Both the position numbers and the translations under genes were made by a program. This document shows positions 1-15,972 of a stretch of 64,000 bases of DNA, piece after piece. This stretch comes from Dipylidium caninum (taxonomy: Eukaryota > Platyhelminthes > Cestoda > Cyclophyllidea > Dipylidiidae): contig QEYB01001522.1 of NCBI GenBank assembly GCA_017562135.1, forward strand, positions 186,001 through 250,000, read 5' to 3'. Below the pieces are notes generated by a model that was not told the DNA's origin, made no database searches, and saw nothing but the letters and a program-made list of their open reading frames with translations. The first letter of the stretch is position 1. Every line of letters begins with the position of its first letter.

Positions 1-568
1 GATGCACGGGTAGTGTACTTTATTTCCTCCACAGAAACAATGCAGTATGGTTTGTAAAGAAAGGAACAGACACGGTGACCGCGTATTGTGTGTTTTCGAA
101 TGGAATTCATAAAAGTGGATTTTTCTTATGAGCACTTTTTTCAAATTTGCTTACTCACGGGAGATATCGGAGTTGTAAATCTCCTTTTGGACTTGATGTC
201 AGTTGGTTCGGTGGTTCACAAGAAGCAATGTAAAAAAATTAACTCAGTATGTAAATGAAGCGAGACCACAAAAAGGGGCTCATGAATTTTGCACCTATTC
301 CGGACCAATGCGAGAAATCGTGCTGAGTTGTTGAATCAGGCACCTACTATTTTCCTGGAAACATTGAGGATTCCATTTGAAGCTCGTGTTAATACTCACA
401 CTTTTCTGAATTTTTCTCCAAATACAATTCCGCCATTGAATAAGGGGCTGCATAGCAATTGGCAACCTCAGTAGTAATGCACAAAAGGCTTGGACTGAAA
501 CGCGAGGGAGGTATATTTTTCGCCTCGGTATTTATGAAACAAAAGCATTCACAACTGCTCAAATCGTT

Positions 569-586
569 GTGTGTGTGTGTGTGTGT
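569..586. repeat. (GT)9 microsatellite
   Basis: Nine uninterrupted GT units, read directly from the sequence. Confidence 0.95.
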
Positions 587-744
587 ATGGATAATGTGGT
601 AAAAGTGTTGAGATTCCTGAACCTTGCCCAGATCCTGGCTACCATCGTGGGCTGAGTCCCCTCCGGTAGCTCACAGGCTGAAACGCGGTAGGGGACCGCG
701 CTAAATTACGGCAAACCGGTGCCACAAATCGCACCAGGGCGTAC

Positions 745-765
745 ACACTCACTCACTCACTCACA
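745..765. repeat. (CACT)n microsatellite
   Basis: About five tandem CACT units flanked by short CA runs, read directly. Confidence 0.9.
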
Positions 766-1454
766 CAAACTAACCACCGACACCTTCTCAACGACATCAC
801 CTTCTACCTCTTCAACTAGTGGCATAAAGACTTGCTTCTGACTTGTTGTTACGCGCAAGTTGAAGCACCGAGAGCAATTTATCGTTTTAAGGTCTAAAGG
901 ACTTTCCTGTTACAATGAAGAAATGTCAAGTGTGCAAAACGATTATTAAACTGATTTCTACTTGAGGGGAGCATAAAGTCAGATTCCTCATCAGTCTTGC
1001 CACGTGCTAACAAAACCTCATCCGTGAGGCTTCTCGCCTTCCTCCTCCCCGTACCGTGACTCAACTGACTCGAAATCGCATTTATTCATAAAGTGATTCG
1101 CATAGGACCGCCTATGAGATCCAAACCTCTTGGTCTAATGTTCTGTCGCCGTGCAAGTTCACCTGAGGGGGCCTTATCGCTATATAATTTTCAATGAACG
1201 TCAGGGAAAACAACTGTCAAAAGTGAATGGGGAAAAACTTTGCCCGATATTAGATTAAGAAGTAGAGAATTTTAGGTGTACTTCAAAAAGGTATTCAGAT
1301 AGTATCTTCATGGTGTGAATTCACACCAGAGACGCCGTGCGTTAAGAATAGGTACAATGGTCTGACCAACCTACAAGATATGCGTCGGAGGTAAAGGACA
1401 AGGGTCAAGTTTCTATTTGTCACATCACTTGATCCTTGTAACTGTGAGTTTGCG

Positions 1455-1461
1455 TATAAAA
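1455..1461 (+). promoter_or_regulatory. TATA box of the secreted-peptide gene
   Basis: TATAAAA lies 41 bp before the ATG at 1502 and is followed by a purine-rich leader. The spacing fits a core promoter with a very short 5' UTR. This is a motif match only; no transcript evidence is available. Confidence 0.5.
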
Positions 1462-1501
1462 GGGAGAGCCCAGCCGAGGAGAGGGTCAAAGGCCTGCAAA
1501 A

Positions 1502-1843
1502 ATGGCAAGCTCAGGACTCGGTTTGACATCTCACATTCTGTTGCTCTTATTAGCACTGCTGGCAACAACCAGGGCCCAACCCGGGACAAGGAGCAAAACG
1601 CAAAACTCCACAGTTACGGCAGGGTCGGTGGACCCCCCTGGTACCACTAGAGACAGTGGTATCACTACGAGCGCTGGTAAAGAATACGAGGTCGTCTTCA
1701 CAGCCACATCATCTACTACTGACTTCCACCCTGATCCGGGCATGGCCACAGACAGCGCGGCCACGAAGAGGCCGATTCTTGAAAGATTACGAGAACCCTA
1801 TCCCACAGAGGAATACACTTATGATTTTCTTCGGGAAATATAA
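1502..1843 (+). CDS. Small secreted protein, candidate neuropeptide precursor
   Basis: Single-exon frame of 113 residues. Residues about 5-25 form a classical signal peptide: a leucine run (LLLLLALLATTRA) ending in a plausible cleavage site before QPGTR. The middle is low-complexity and rich in Ser, Thr, Pro and Gly, with one N-glycosylation-type site (NST). A dibasic site (KR) at about residues 88-89 would release a C-terminal peptide of about 24 residues beginning PILERLREPYP and ending YDFLREI. A TATA box 41 bp upstream supports a real gene. The layout is that of a prohormone. The YDFLREI end vaguely recalls the helix of NPY/NPF peptides, but the RxRF-amide terminus of that family is absent, so I do not assign it. 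It could equally be an unrelated secreted protein. Confidence 0.5.
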   Translation: MASSGLGLTSHILLLLLALLATTRAQPGTRSKTQNSTVTAGSVDPPGTTRDSGITTSAGKEYEVVFTATSSTTDFHPDPGMATDSAATKRPILERLREPYPTEEYTYDFLREI

Positions 1844-2523
1844 AATCCGAAAAACTATAGCATTTGCCACTATTCTTTCATACTTTCTCTCCTATTCCCT
1901 AACCATATAAATCAGTAAATTGTGTGCATTGGTACATTCCTTTTTTTCTACGGAGCTAACCAAATACCTACTGGAAGGTGTGCGATTTTGACATGATTAG
2001 AACATCGACACGCAACCACCCAACTAGCAGGGCAATTTCTCCGACTCGCAGTCCGGTACACAGTTTTGTTGAGTTTAACTCTTCCTTATAATGAAATTCA
2101 TTTCGTTCCTAAGGGTCAAATAACAACTTTTAATGTAGCAAAGATGATTTCTGGTGGCATTTACTCGGCTACAACAAAACGCATCTAAGACCTTCCTCCA
2201 TTTCCTATCCCTGTTAATTACCTAGTCCAGTCAATTTTACTTGAAAATCAGATGTCTACCTTTACTTAGTATCCAGATTATTCAATTAATAGCATTGGTA
2301 ACGCAAGAAGGTTGGAGGCACGTGGCTGCGGCTGGTTCGACTTAAAAAGGTGGGATCCAAATCGAAAAGAAGGTATAGAAAACAAAAAGTTTACGCGTGA
2401 AAAAATGGTATAAGGCTTGGTAAATATCACAACAACATTTTGAGTGGGTAGGGTGAACTTTAAATACATAGCTGGAGATGATAAGACAGATGCAGTTACG
2501 TTGATAGAAAGCGGTAATTTTAG
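1844..2523. other. Spacer without recognised gene
   Basis: AT-rich stretch between the secreted-peptide gene (+) and the SAM-domain gene (-), whose 3' ends converge here. I see no conserved coding sequence in it. Confidence 0.5.
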
Positions 2524-3936
2524 TTACACAGCATCTGAAAGGAAAGAGAGGCTGTTGAATAAGAGAACTTGATCATGCTGCGGCATGTTAAGATGATGCT
2601 CTAGGTTGGAGAAGAAGACGTCACAACTACGTATGCGCTGCCAGGCGAGTTCCCATAATAGGTTACCGTCGAGCCAGCTAAGACTTTGAGCGTACTGCGC
2701 CAACCCACTGTCTTCAAGCCATTTCTGTACCCGCCCGGCATCCCACAGACGCACTGCGGGTGAGGGAGCCTGGTAGGCTAGCACCGCATCCTGCTCCTCA
2801 CCCCACAACTGCTGTACCTGGAAGTGCGAGCGCGCTTGAAACTTCGAGCTGGCCACACTCTCGTCTCCGTTGCTCCAGACCGATGACGTTCGCGAGCCAC
2901 TGCAACTTCCGCTTTGTGAAAGCGAGACTGAAAACGAGAGTGGCAATGAAATGTGCCACAATATCCAGGAATTATTTTTTTATCCAGTCTGCCAGTTCAT
3001 GAAAACATCCACAAAATTTATTGAGAAATTTCTCACGAGATAACACCTGTGATCCACTAAACACCCTGACCTTATGGGAGCACCCATTTTAAATGCATTG
3101 GGCAAATGCTTCCATTGTTGTAGCATTTTTCAGTACGAGTCGTTATTTAGAAGTATATATCTCCCCTCAGGATTTAAACCTAAGAAATTGCTCAAACACT
3201 TAGACTTGGATAAGTGTAAAAATAGACTTTTCTTCTAATTTCCTAACCAGTTTACGTATGTTGCAAAAAACCCACCGAGGCTATAAACCCGCTTTACGAC
3301 CTTGTAAAAGGCAAGAAAGGGCACCGTAAAGGTCTTAAGTTAAGTTACCCCTTATTACGGTGGTTCCGAATGGATGTAACACTCGAGAATAGTTTTGTTC
3401 AATATATGTGAACTTCGATAACATGAACACACGCATTTATCCGGTTCGTGGCATTAGCAGTAGTGCAGGTAACTGGTTAGTAACCTTCGATACTTTTGCA
3501 TATTTCTCTGTAGTAACATTGTACTCAATATGCAGAACAATAGTGTGCTCAAGTCAATCCTACTTATAAATATTCAGAAAAATTCAGAAATAAATGATGA
3601 TTTAACACTAAGTATCATTAAATTAATACTCTCCTATAAGTTAGAAAAAAAACTGCTCTTTACTAGACGCAAAAGTGCAAGGATGGTGCCTAGGGCATGC
3701 AGAACACAATACGGGCACAGAAAAAATGAACAGAAGAATGGTAAACGACAGGATATCCAATACTCGGTGTAAATGAAAGCAGGACAATCGACTTCTGGGA
3801 AACAGATTCCCTTAACAACAACCATAAGATAAAATGTGGGCTTTTGAAGGAAACTTACGGACAGGAAAAGGTGACGGCTGGGAGAGGGACGTTACAGTAT
3901 TATCACTAGGGGTTGGAGTTGAAGCATTACTCGATT
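2524..3936 (-). CDS. SAM-domain protein, C-terminal exons
   Basis: Two minus-strand exons join in phase: 3936-3859 (Ser/Thr/Pro-rich, bounded by a TTTTTTACAG acceptor and a GTAAGT donor) and 2927-2524 (TTTTCAG acceptor, ending in TAA). The second exon carries a SAM domain beginning at VRLWDAGRVQKWLEDSGL, with the usual W..V..WL..GL..Y pattern and a closing amphipathic helix near the C terminus. SAM domains act in protein oligomerisation. Exons upstream of 3936 were not found. The ARM-TIR gene ends only 0.5 kb upstream on the same strand, so these exons may be the 3' part of that gene (ARM, TIR and SAM together recall SARM1 and related proteins), but I found no splice that joins them in frame. 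Confidence 0.6.
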
Positions 3937-4463
3937 CTGTAAAAAATCAGAAAAATTGATTTCCTCATTAGAATATTAAATTCAACTTTAACAATGGTTA
4001 GGATGAAAAGCGAGTGCTTCTGCGGAAAACTCAAGATTTACTAGCCATGTTAATAAACAGAAAAAGGACCGAACATACAATTATTAAAGTCGACCTAATA
4101 GGATGATATGAATCTCTTTAAAAAATTGACAAATTAAAAAACAAAACCATCAATAAAAGTGAGCTTGGTGGTAATAACTATAAATAATCACATTTTCAAC
4201 TCCAAATTTGATAAAATCTAGATTAAGGGTAATTGGTCACAGTATGAAGATTTGGTTCTAAGAATAGCAAAATTTGTGTAATCCGTCAAATAGACTTATA
4301 ATCATGGAGAAATCGCCTCCCAGAAAATTTTAGTTTAAATTTTGGGGTATTAATTTGCAAACAGACAAACCCGACAGTAAATGTGCGTAGATCCCTCGTC
4401 CCGTGAGGTTTCTCACAGCTATCGAACGCCAAGCCGGAACAACTGAAGATGGAGAGGTTGGTT

Positions 4464-6294
4464 CTATGAAGCTATCGTTTTCAAGATCAAGCCCGTGGAG
4501 GAGATTTCTCGAACAATCCCATACTTCGTGAGAGCCAAGGAAAGGGATTCAGTAGCGCGATCAAAGTTATCACTCTCCGTGAAGGATGTGTAAATAACAG
4601 TTGCAAGGAGGTAATGAAGCCAAGTCTCGGGCTCGTAGTTACTTTCCAGAAGCACTGGCACAAGTGCTACACCGTAGGACAGTGCGGAGATAACCTGTTG
4701 ACGGCAAAACGGAGAGGTGCTAAAGGAGTAACTGAGACAGAGTATCAAAGCAGATGCGTCTTCCAGGGCTTTCTCCATATCTATAACGCAAAAAAAACAC
4801 AAAAGGCTTAAATATAAGAGAACTTCTAAGTGCTGCGAGTACGCGATCGACCACAAGAGATTGACACTTCCGGCATAAATAACATAATCCATCCCTCTGA
4901 AAAGCGCCAAGGAACTTTTGCCCGCAATTATTTAATAAGATCAACGGTTTATGACAGAAAAACACAGACTCTAGCGGGTCTAATATATTAATCAGAAACG
5001 TACCCATCCGTTCAGGTTCAAGATAAACATTGTAGCCATGTCGCTTCAGTGAAAGTTTTAAATAATCAACAGGCTTGTAATAATTCGTTCTATTGCAAGC
5101 GAAGACAATATGACCATATGGGTTGCTGGTAGTCGAGAGGGGAGTAAACGTTATATCACCCATTTCAAAGTCCGTAAGGGGTTTAGAAAGTGACCACAAC
5201 AGACCAGCAACGGTTTCGCGACAAGCTGTTGAACGACTTCTATCACCTAATTCGCGACAAAAGGGGATAATCGAGGGATAAAGTGAAAGATTTTCCCTTG
5301 TCTTCGACAGGAAACAGAGTTGCCACAAGAGCCGAATTACTTCTGCGGCTAGATTATCTGATGTGGTGTTTGGAACAGGGGACTGAAGCAACACACTCAA
5401 CTTTGAATGAGGAAGATCCTTTGCGATTTTTAACATTATCATGATATCGTCAAGTATATTACTTTCCAGCAGAATTCGTTTGTTGGCATCGAAACGTGTA
5501 AGTCGATTGAGTCCACGCAGAAGGTCCCTCAAATGATGCTTGTGAAGAGATGAGTACAAGTCTTGGGACTTAATCGCAACTCTAGTTGCGGAGAGCAGGT
5601 ATGCCACATAACTTTCCGTGTCATTAATTGATTTGTTTTCACTCTCACTGATAATAGGTATCAAAAGTAGCAAAGCACACATTTTAAGATATTCAGAATG
5701 GCTTTTTGATTTGCGTATTTTACAACTCATAAGGAACGGGCGTAAGATATGAACTCCGTTACACTTGCGATAACTAGTAACTGAGACTTGAGTCCGTGTC
5801 AAAATATGTAAAAGGATACCGAACGACCAACAAACGAGGAGTTTGATACGAGAATTCTGAATACATTTTGATGCTACTAAGTCCCTGCAGGAAACGAAGC
5901 GCCATAGACAATCATGCACAGATTGATTGCTTAATTTTTCGCATATCATATCACTTGCTGTGCAATGTTGTCTACAAATGTGCCACAGTAGACCGTGTAA
6001 TTTGAGAAAGTTATTGACCTGAAGAGAGTGGGAATTTGCTAAGGCGCTAAGTTTCGGTTCCGACACGAAATAATCCAAGCAATTCTTATAATAATTGATG
6101 AACTTTTCGTCGCCATATATTTTGGAGAGGCCAGAAGTACATATCCTGCTGCCAAGGCGATCGGTTATCTCGCGTAAATTGGTAAATAGACACAATGTCT
6201 CCGGTAAATGCAGATTTACGCTCGGATGGAATGAAAACAACATATCAAGTTGTTGTAAAACATCCGAAAAATTATCATCTTCAGAAAACAACAT
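4464..6294 (-). CDS. ARM-repeat/TIR-domain protein (SARM1-related)
   Basis: Two exons, 6294-5004 and 4780-4464, joined by a GTACGT donor and a TTATAG acceptor with phases that close, give 535 residues. Residues 1 to about 390 are helical and look like armadillo repeats. A TIR domain follows, starting at NPYGHIVFACNR and continuing through YNVYLEPERM, LILCLSYSFSTSPFCRQQ and LVPVLLESNYEPETWLHYLL. This wording best fits the invertebrate ARM-TIR family (consensus about NPYGHIMISYQ) rather than vertebrate SARM1 itself. TIR domains either scaffold signalling or cleave NAD+. The position of the catalytic Glu (WCxxE in active TIRs, E642 in human SARM1) is Gln here (FCRQQ), so NADase activity is doubtful. 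The start is the first Met of the long frame; upstream 5' exons are not excluded. Confidence 0.75.
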
Positions 6295-9200
6295 TCAGGC
6301 AACAAATCAGAAAACTCGAGGGGAATCGAGTATAGCCCTACTAACTTAAAGGGGGCGCATTGTATTCTAATACGGGTTTTTTTTCAGTTTCAACTGCGAA
6401 TAAATGACTGGACACAGTTCCAGTGGTGAATTGCGTTTAAAAAGCGTTATGTCCAAATTTATTGTTTGAGCTAATAGGAAAACGCACTATTGTTTAAATT
6501 TTGTTGCATTCACTGTTAAAATATCAAGAAAAAGTATAACACTGCAATTTAACATGCGCCGGTGCACTATGAAAATATTGATATTAAAATCCGCATCCCT
6601 CCTGCTCTCCGCGTTTGTGCTAGGTGGCTTGGACTTAGAGCCCCGAGCCTCTTATTTCAGATAAATTTTCGGCCGTATTTTGACCGATAAGCTGAGTATC
6701 CGGGAGGCATCGCCACGGCAGCTAACGGCCATTACTTCTACTGCATATTCCACCCCAATGTTTTCGCGTGTCTATTTTCTTGACAGCCGTTATCGGGTAA
6801 ATTTATTCTCAAATATATAAGATCCTTCATTAGCACATGTGGCCTCCTGTTACAACATTTTACCTTTACGGCCCTGGTCAACAAGTTAAAGGGCCTTCAC
6901 TATACCTGCGAAGCTTCGCCGAGCTGGCCCGGAAGTTACCTATTAAGTGCTTCCATGTAAACAATTTTGCAAATGTGCATTGGTAAGAAATGTGATCTGT
7001 GTTTTAAACGTTGATACACTTGGGATACGTGTAAAGTGCAACATCCAACGGATGCATTCTCATACGCATATTTGAAAAAGGAATTAATTTTTAAGGATTT
7101 ACGTCATTTACTGATGTGCGAATTGTGCAGGAATTTAAGTTAAATTGTGGATACTTAAAGACTTAAGAATCGAAAATACAACTGTCGGAGTAATGACGCA
7201 AATAATCCTCCCTTGGATTCTGTATCACCGTTATACGGTGTCCGTTTTCATGAAAAGAGTTCCCACGGCTAATTAATGATACCAGTTATTTATTGGTTCG
7301 TTTGCACGTGTGCCCCAAGGACAAACATGGCAGCTTCCATTAGTGTGTTTGCTATTGGTGGGAACTCTTGGGTCGTTCGCTCGTCGTCGTCTCTGATTAT
7401 TACCCCTGAATACACAGGTATGGTTAAAATCTGTTGCATTTATTTCGGTAAATAACAGTGTACGTGCCTTGTCTGCATTGCAGCGACCCGGATTATACAT
7501 TATATGACTGCCTTTGGGTCATTCTTTGTTTTAACAAGAAATGAAAAATTGGTCTAATTTTGTAGTTAAAACATTCCTTAAACACTTTCTTTGTCAAAAT
7601 ATAATGCTCTAGTCACAGACTTATTCAATGTTACCTCCTTACCACTGTTTCAAGTGTTATGTCCATTCGTTTGTAATTGCTCATTTTTTCAATTTCGTGA
7701 GTCATTCAGTTAATCCCATGTCCCATTTTTCACTTCTCCCCTCGCGATCTTTGTGGTGTTCTAAGAGAAAGTTTCGTTTATATTTTCAAGGCACTTTATT
7801 AGATCCACAACTGTAGGTTACATCGCTGGCTTTTAAGTGAATTTTAGCTTGGAATCTAACACTATTAACTAGTCAAGCTTCTGTACAAACAAAGAGTAAT
7901 TTGTGGAAACGTACAATTTGAGCCTTTTCTCTGGCTTAGCAATTGCACTTGAGACAAAGAACGTCGAAAATAGCCTATCGTATGATTGTTTCACACTGTC
8001 TAACGGTCTAAAATCTTGCGTGAGATAAGCTGTGGTGCTATGCTTTGACGTCATATTTACCTTTATCGCTCTGTTGAAAGTATTTTAGTCACTGTCAATG
8101 AGTATCTTTACCTGTAAACGATTGACTTAAAAGTTACAGCTATTGAATAGCCTCCCCTTTATCCTAATAAGGCCATTAAATTTATCCTGATGCGGTAATG
8201 GAAATGTAATGTTATATGCTGTTGTCTCTACGTGTGGAATTTCCTGCCAATTTGTTTTTTGACTTTTCCACTACCCTTTCCGGATAGCTGGCTACACGCC
8301 GCCAAACGTTTTTCTTTTACAACTGAAATGTACAACCATCATTATAGATCAATAACATTGAGGAAAGACTCAGGATCTTTTTCTGCACTCCTGCCGAATT
8401 CACTCCTACTGACGATAGCGGCGGGTTAGAAAGACTGTCGGGCTTTTCCCGCTACTTCTATGCTCTCGCGCACACAAACGAAAAAAGGCGGCACAAAGCG
8501 TGGACTAGTTACTCGCGCTTAGTGCACCGACCCTTTGAAGCTTAGCGCTTTACGTTTATAGGAGGGGTGGGGAGCATGCGCTTGCGCGCTCACGTCCGTT
8601 CGCACGTGTACGCATGCATCCGCACGCACGAACGTCAGCCTCCGGTATGTGCGTGTGTATGTTAGACTCCGATCTCCAATCTGGTTGCCTCCTATCCTAC
8701 TGGACAAGATTGCGCTTGTGTAATGGCAGCGCTATTCTTTGTAGTTTATCGCACTAGAGATTAAACGCATTGAAAAGGTTAAAAAACGATATTTGATGAA
8801 TAGACCCACTGAATCGTTTACCAATGGTCGAAGAGCGTAGCCTGGTACGTTTGCGATAGTGTAAATTTAATTTGTAGGCTTTTTTGCTTTAAGCCTTGAC
8901 TGTTCCTGTGTATTACGTGTTATAATTTACTATATTTCTCGTATGCACAAAAGACTTTGTCCAACTTGTTTGCTGACTTAGGGAAATATTTAAGACAGTA
9001 ATAAGTACTCTCTCCGGACGCCAAAAAGGATATAATTTTCTTCGTTACTATGGTGGCACTCTTAACCGTTTGTTCTTACAATGCATTAACAAAAGGCTTG
9101 CTTGGTTGACTGGATTATGCAGTTAGCCAATAAAATCACTTACGCGTCCTCATTGCGCCCAACTCCTAATATGCCCCTATGAATTATCGAATAATCTTTG

Positions 9201-9517
9201 TACTTCAAATCTATTCTCAGTGTATCACTGCTCTGTTAAAAGTCCGCTATTTCGTTCCAACACAAGTAGAGTTCATATTTGTATAAGTTCTCTTATTAAT
9301 AGTGCTTTTAAGTACGTCTTTTTTATGTAGATTCCAAAAAATGTAAAATAAGTTTAGCCGCGATCAATGTTATTAACATACCAGATAAGTTGTATTTCAA
9401 TTTAATTGAGTAGTACACCTATCCAGTTGCTACCGTCGATTTCATTTCAAGAAAATTTTGCAAAGTTTCGGCATCGGCACTTAAAACCCTCTATCCAAGG
9501 CGGCGGTTACATTGGAA
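6295..9517. other. Spacer upstream of the Smad gene; no MH1 exon seen
   Basis: No coding exon recognised. I looked specifically for the Smad MH1 signature (the HVIYCRVWRWPD region) and did not see it. The segment 8440-8720 is more GC- and CpG-rich than its surroundings, with repeated CGCAC/GCGTG words, and may be promoter or 5' UTR sequence of the Smad gene; that is inference. Confidence 0.45.
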
Positions 9518-13933
<4,416 letters not shown>

Positions 13934-14077
13934 AATCCATGTTCCCTTCTTATTGCTCTTTGCAGCCTAACTGCGCCTTTTCGTCCCCTGTGCATGCTCT
14001 GCTTCTCCCCCTGGCCCACCCCCGCACCGTGTAAATTCTCCATTTGACACGATCACTGCATCTACCCCGTCATACCG

Positions 14078-14088
14078 CCCCCCCCCCC
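14078..14088. repeat. C11 homopolymer
   Basis: Eleven consecutive C residues read directly. Confidence 0.9.
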
Positions 14089-15951
14089 TCTTTTCTTTTT
14101 CATTTTTAACATCCGTCCCGCTTCTCTCCCCTCTTGGCGATCTCAACTATCGTCATCGGCGCCAGTAGTTGCAGGAACTTCCCATAACCACCGCAATTAG
14201 TCACCTCCGAAAGCGTCGCTTTTCCCCCTTTTCCTTGGTTTTATACATGCCCTCCCTCGACCCTCACGCACATACGCGCCCCGGACGCACTCGCCTTTTT
14301 CCTGGTTACAGCCATACGATTAAATTTCCGTTGTTGTTACATGCAGATAGTGTTGGTAACGCGAAAAAATGGCTGCCTTTACCCAATCATGCTTTGCTCA
14401 CGTTTTCTAACTTGTTACTGAAATTCCAGCGGTAGACGTTCGGCTTCTTTAAGCATTTCTCGTGTCCACGATGCTGTCTCAGTGAAAGTGGCGTGTTGCC
14501 ATTGCCTTGGTTTCACCGTGAATGCTCAGAGGGTTTTGGGTAATCGGCAGTTAACTTTTGTCTATCCAATGGGTAAAAGTGAACAGTGGGTGCGGAGAGG
14601 AACCGGAGGGCTTGCATCGCGCCAGATCCACAGTCGTTTCTGCATTCCTTGTGTCGGATGTATACGCTTAAAGCCTGACTATCCTTCATTGCGAGAGCAG
14701 TGAGGCCTTCCGATTTGTAGTGTTTCAGTGCGGATGGAATTTCATGTGTTAACGATGATTATGCGTGGTTACCTTTGCAGCATTTCTAGGTCTTTCCTCT
14801 GTCATTCGTCAGAGTCTGTGGTTCGGATTATGAGGAAATCTGTTCGCATACGGGACGATGTTTGTTTTAAGGAGGCTCGAACTAAATTGTCTGGAAAAGT
14901 AAGGTTTTGTCATCTACATCAGGAGACTTGAAGGGCTTTTAGCATAGATAACTCTCCTCACGATACTGGGGACTGTTGAGGAGATTCATATCCCTTCGTA
15001 TATTGCAAAAGAGGGCTGTTTGTGCGGATGTACACGATGTGTGAGTTGAATTAGTTTATTCCGTTATTTTGGCTGCTTCAACCTCCTTACAGTATTTGTT
15101 CAGCGCCACTCACCTGCCAGGACTTGTAGAATTTTTTCCTTACGAGACCCCACAGGCGAAGTCGGCCTCAGCTAACACCTAACAATGCTGATCAAATTCA
15201 ATTGACGCAAGGATGGAAGCGCAGAAATGCTAGTAGATTTATATTGCCATATTTATAAAAATGACCACTTTACGACTTAGAAGGTTGGTTTTTTCGTTCA
15301 CCCATTTTAGATCTAACACCGAAGAACCTTTTGCCTTCGCAATTCGCCGATTAGCAGTTCATCAATATGCGTCACTCTTTAGCAAGACATATCGTGCTTC
15401 CGGCCACTAAAATCAGCCTACCTATAAACTTAACAATGGCGTTGAGGCGGAAGTCGCCTAAATTACCCACCCTGTTGCTATTGAAGTCGGTAAATTCTTG
15501 ACGTGGAAGTAGACGAGACGCCTAGACATTTATTGCTTACGCGTAAACCGGTACTACCGTTTAAGCTAAAGTCATTCGCCTGAGAAGTCGGGGCACCATG
15601 ATTGCCTGCTCTAAGACGCGTTTGAGCCTCGAAATGCACGGAAACGGAGGAAGCAGCCTTTACACGCTGGCGGAATGCAGTTCACCTACGTCACCTGTAG
15701 AAGGGCCGCAGTAAAGGTAGCCGAAACGCATATGCACAGGTCCTTAAACGAAAAGACGGCGATGGGGAAGGAGATGCGGCTTCACCACCGTAGGATGCGA
15801 TACGCCTTTTAGGGTTGGAAAAGGAGGAGGCCATTGGCTACTTCAAAGCCTCCAGTCAATTCTTATTTGCCATTAATTGTCAGTTCCTTTGAGCGTCTCG
15901 CATTCGTAGCACTTGAATTTCACCATTGGGTTCATCCACACGACTGTGTGC

Positions 15952-15972
15952 GTGTGTGTGTGTGTGTGTGTG
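15952..15972. repeat. (GT)n microsatellite
   Basis: About ten uninterrupted GT units, preceded by a short TGTGTGC run. Confidence 0.95.

Larger units (their letters stand above)
1..1450. other. Spacer without recognised gene
   Basis: No open frame here resembles a protein I know. The stretch is AT-rich and holds two simple repeats (positions 569-586 and about 745-765). A more GC-rich segment at about 611-735 has no identifiable gene and could be a fragment of a dispersed repeat, which cannot be tested without the rest of the genome. Confidence 0.5.

Noticed and set aside
6295..9517. Possible MH1 exon of the Smad gene.
   Set aside because: Looked for the MH1 core words (CRVWRWPD, the zinc ligands) on the plus strand and saw none; an in-frame TAA precedes the MH2 reading frame.
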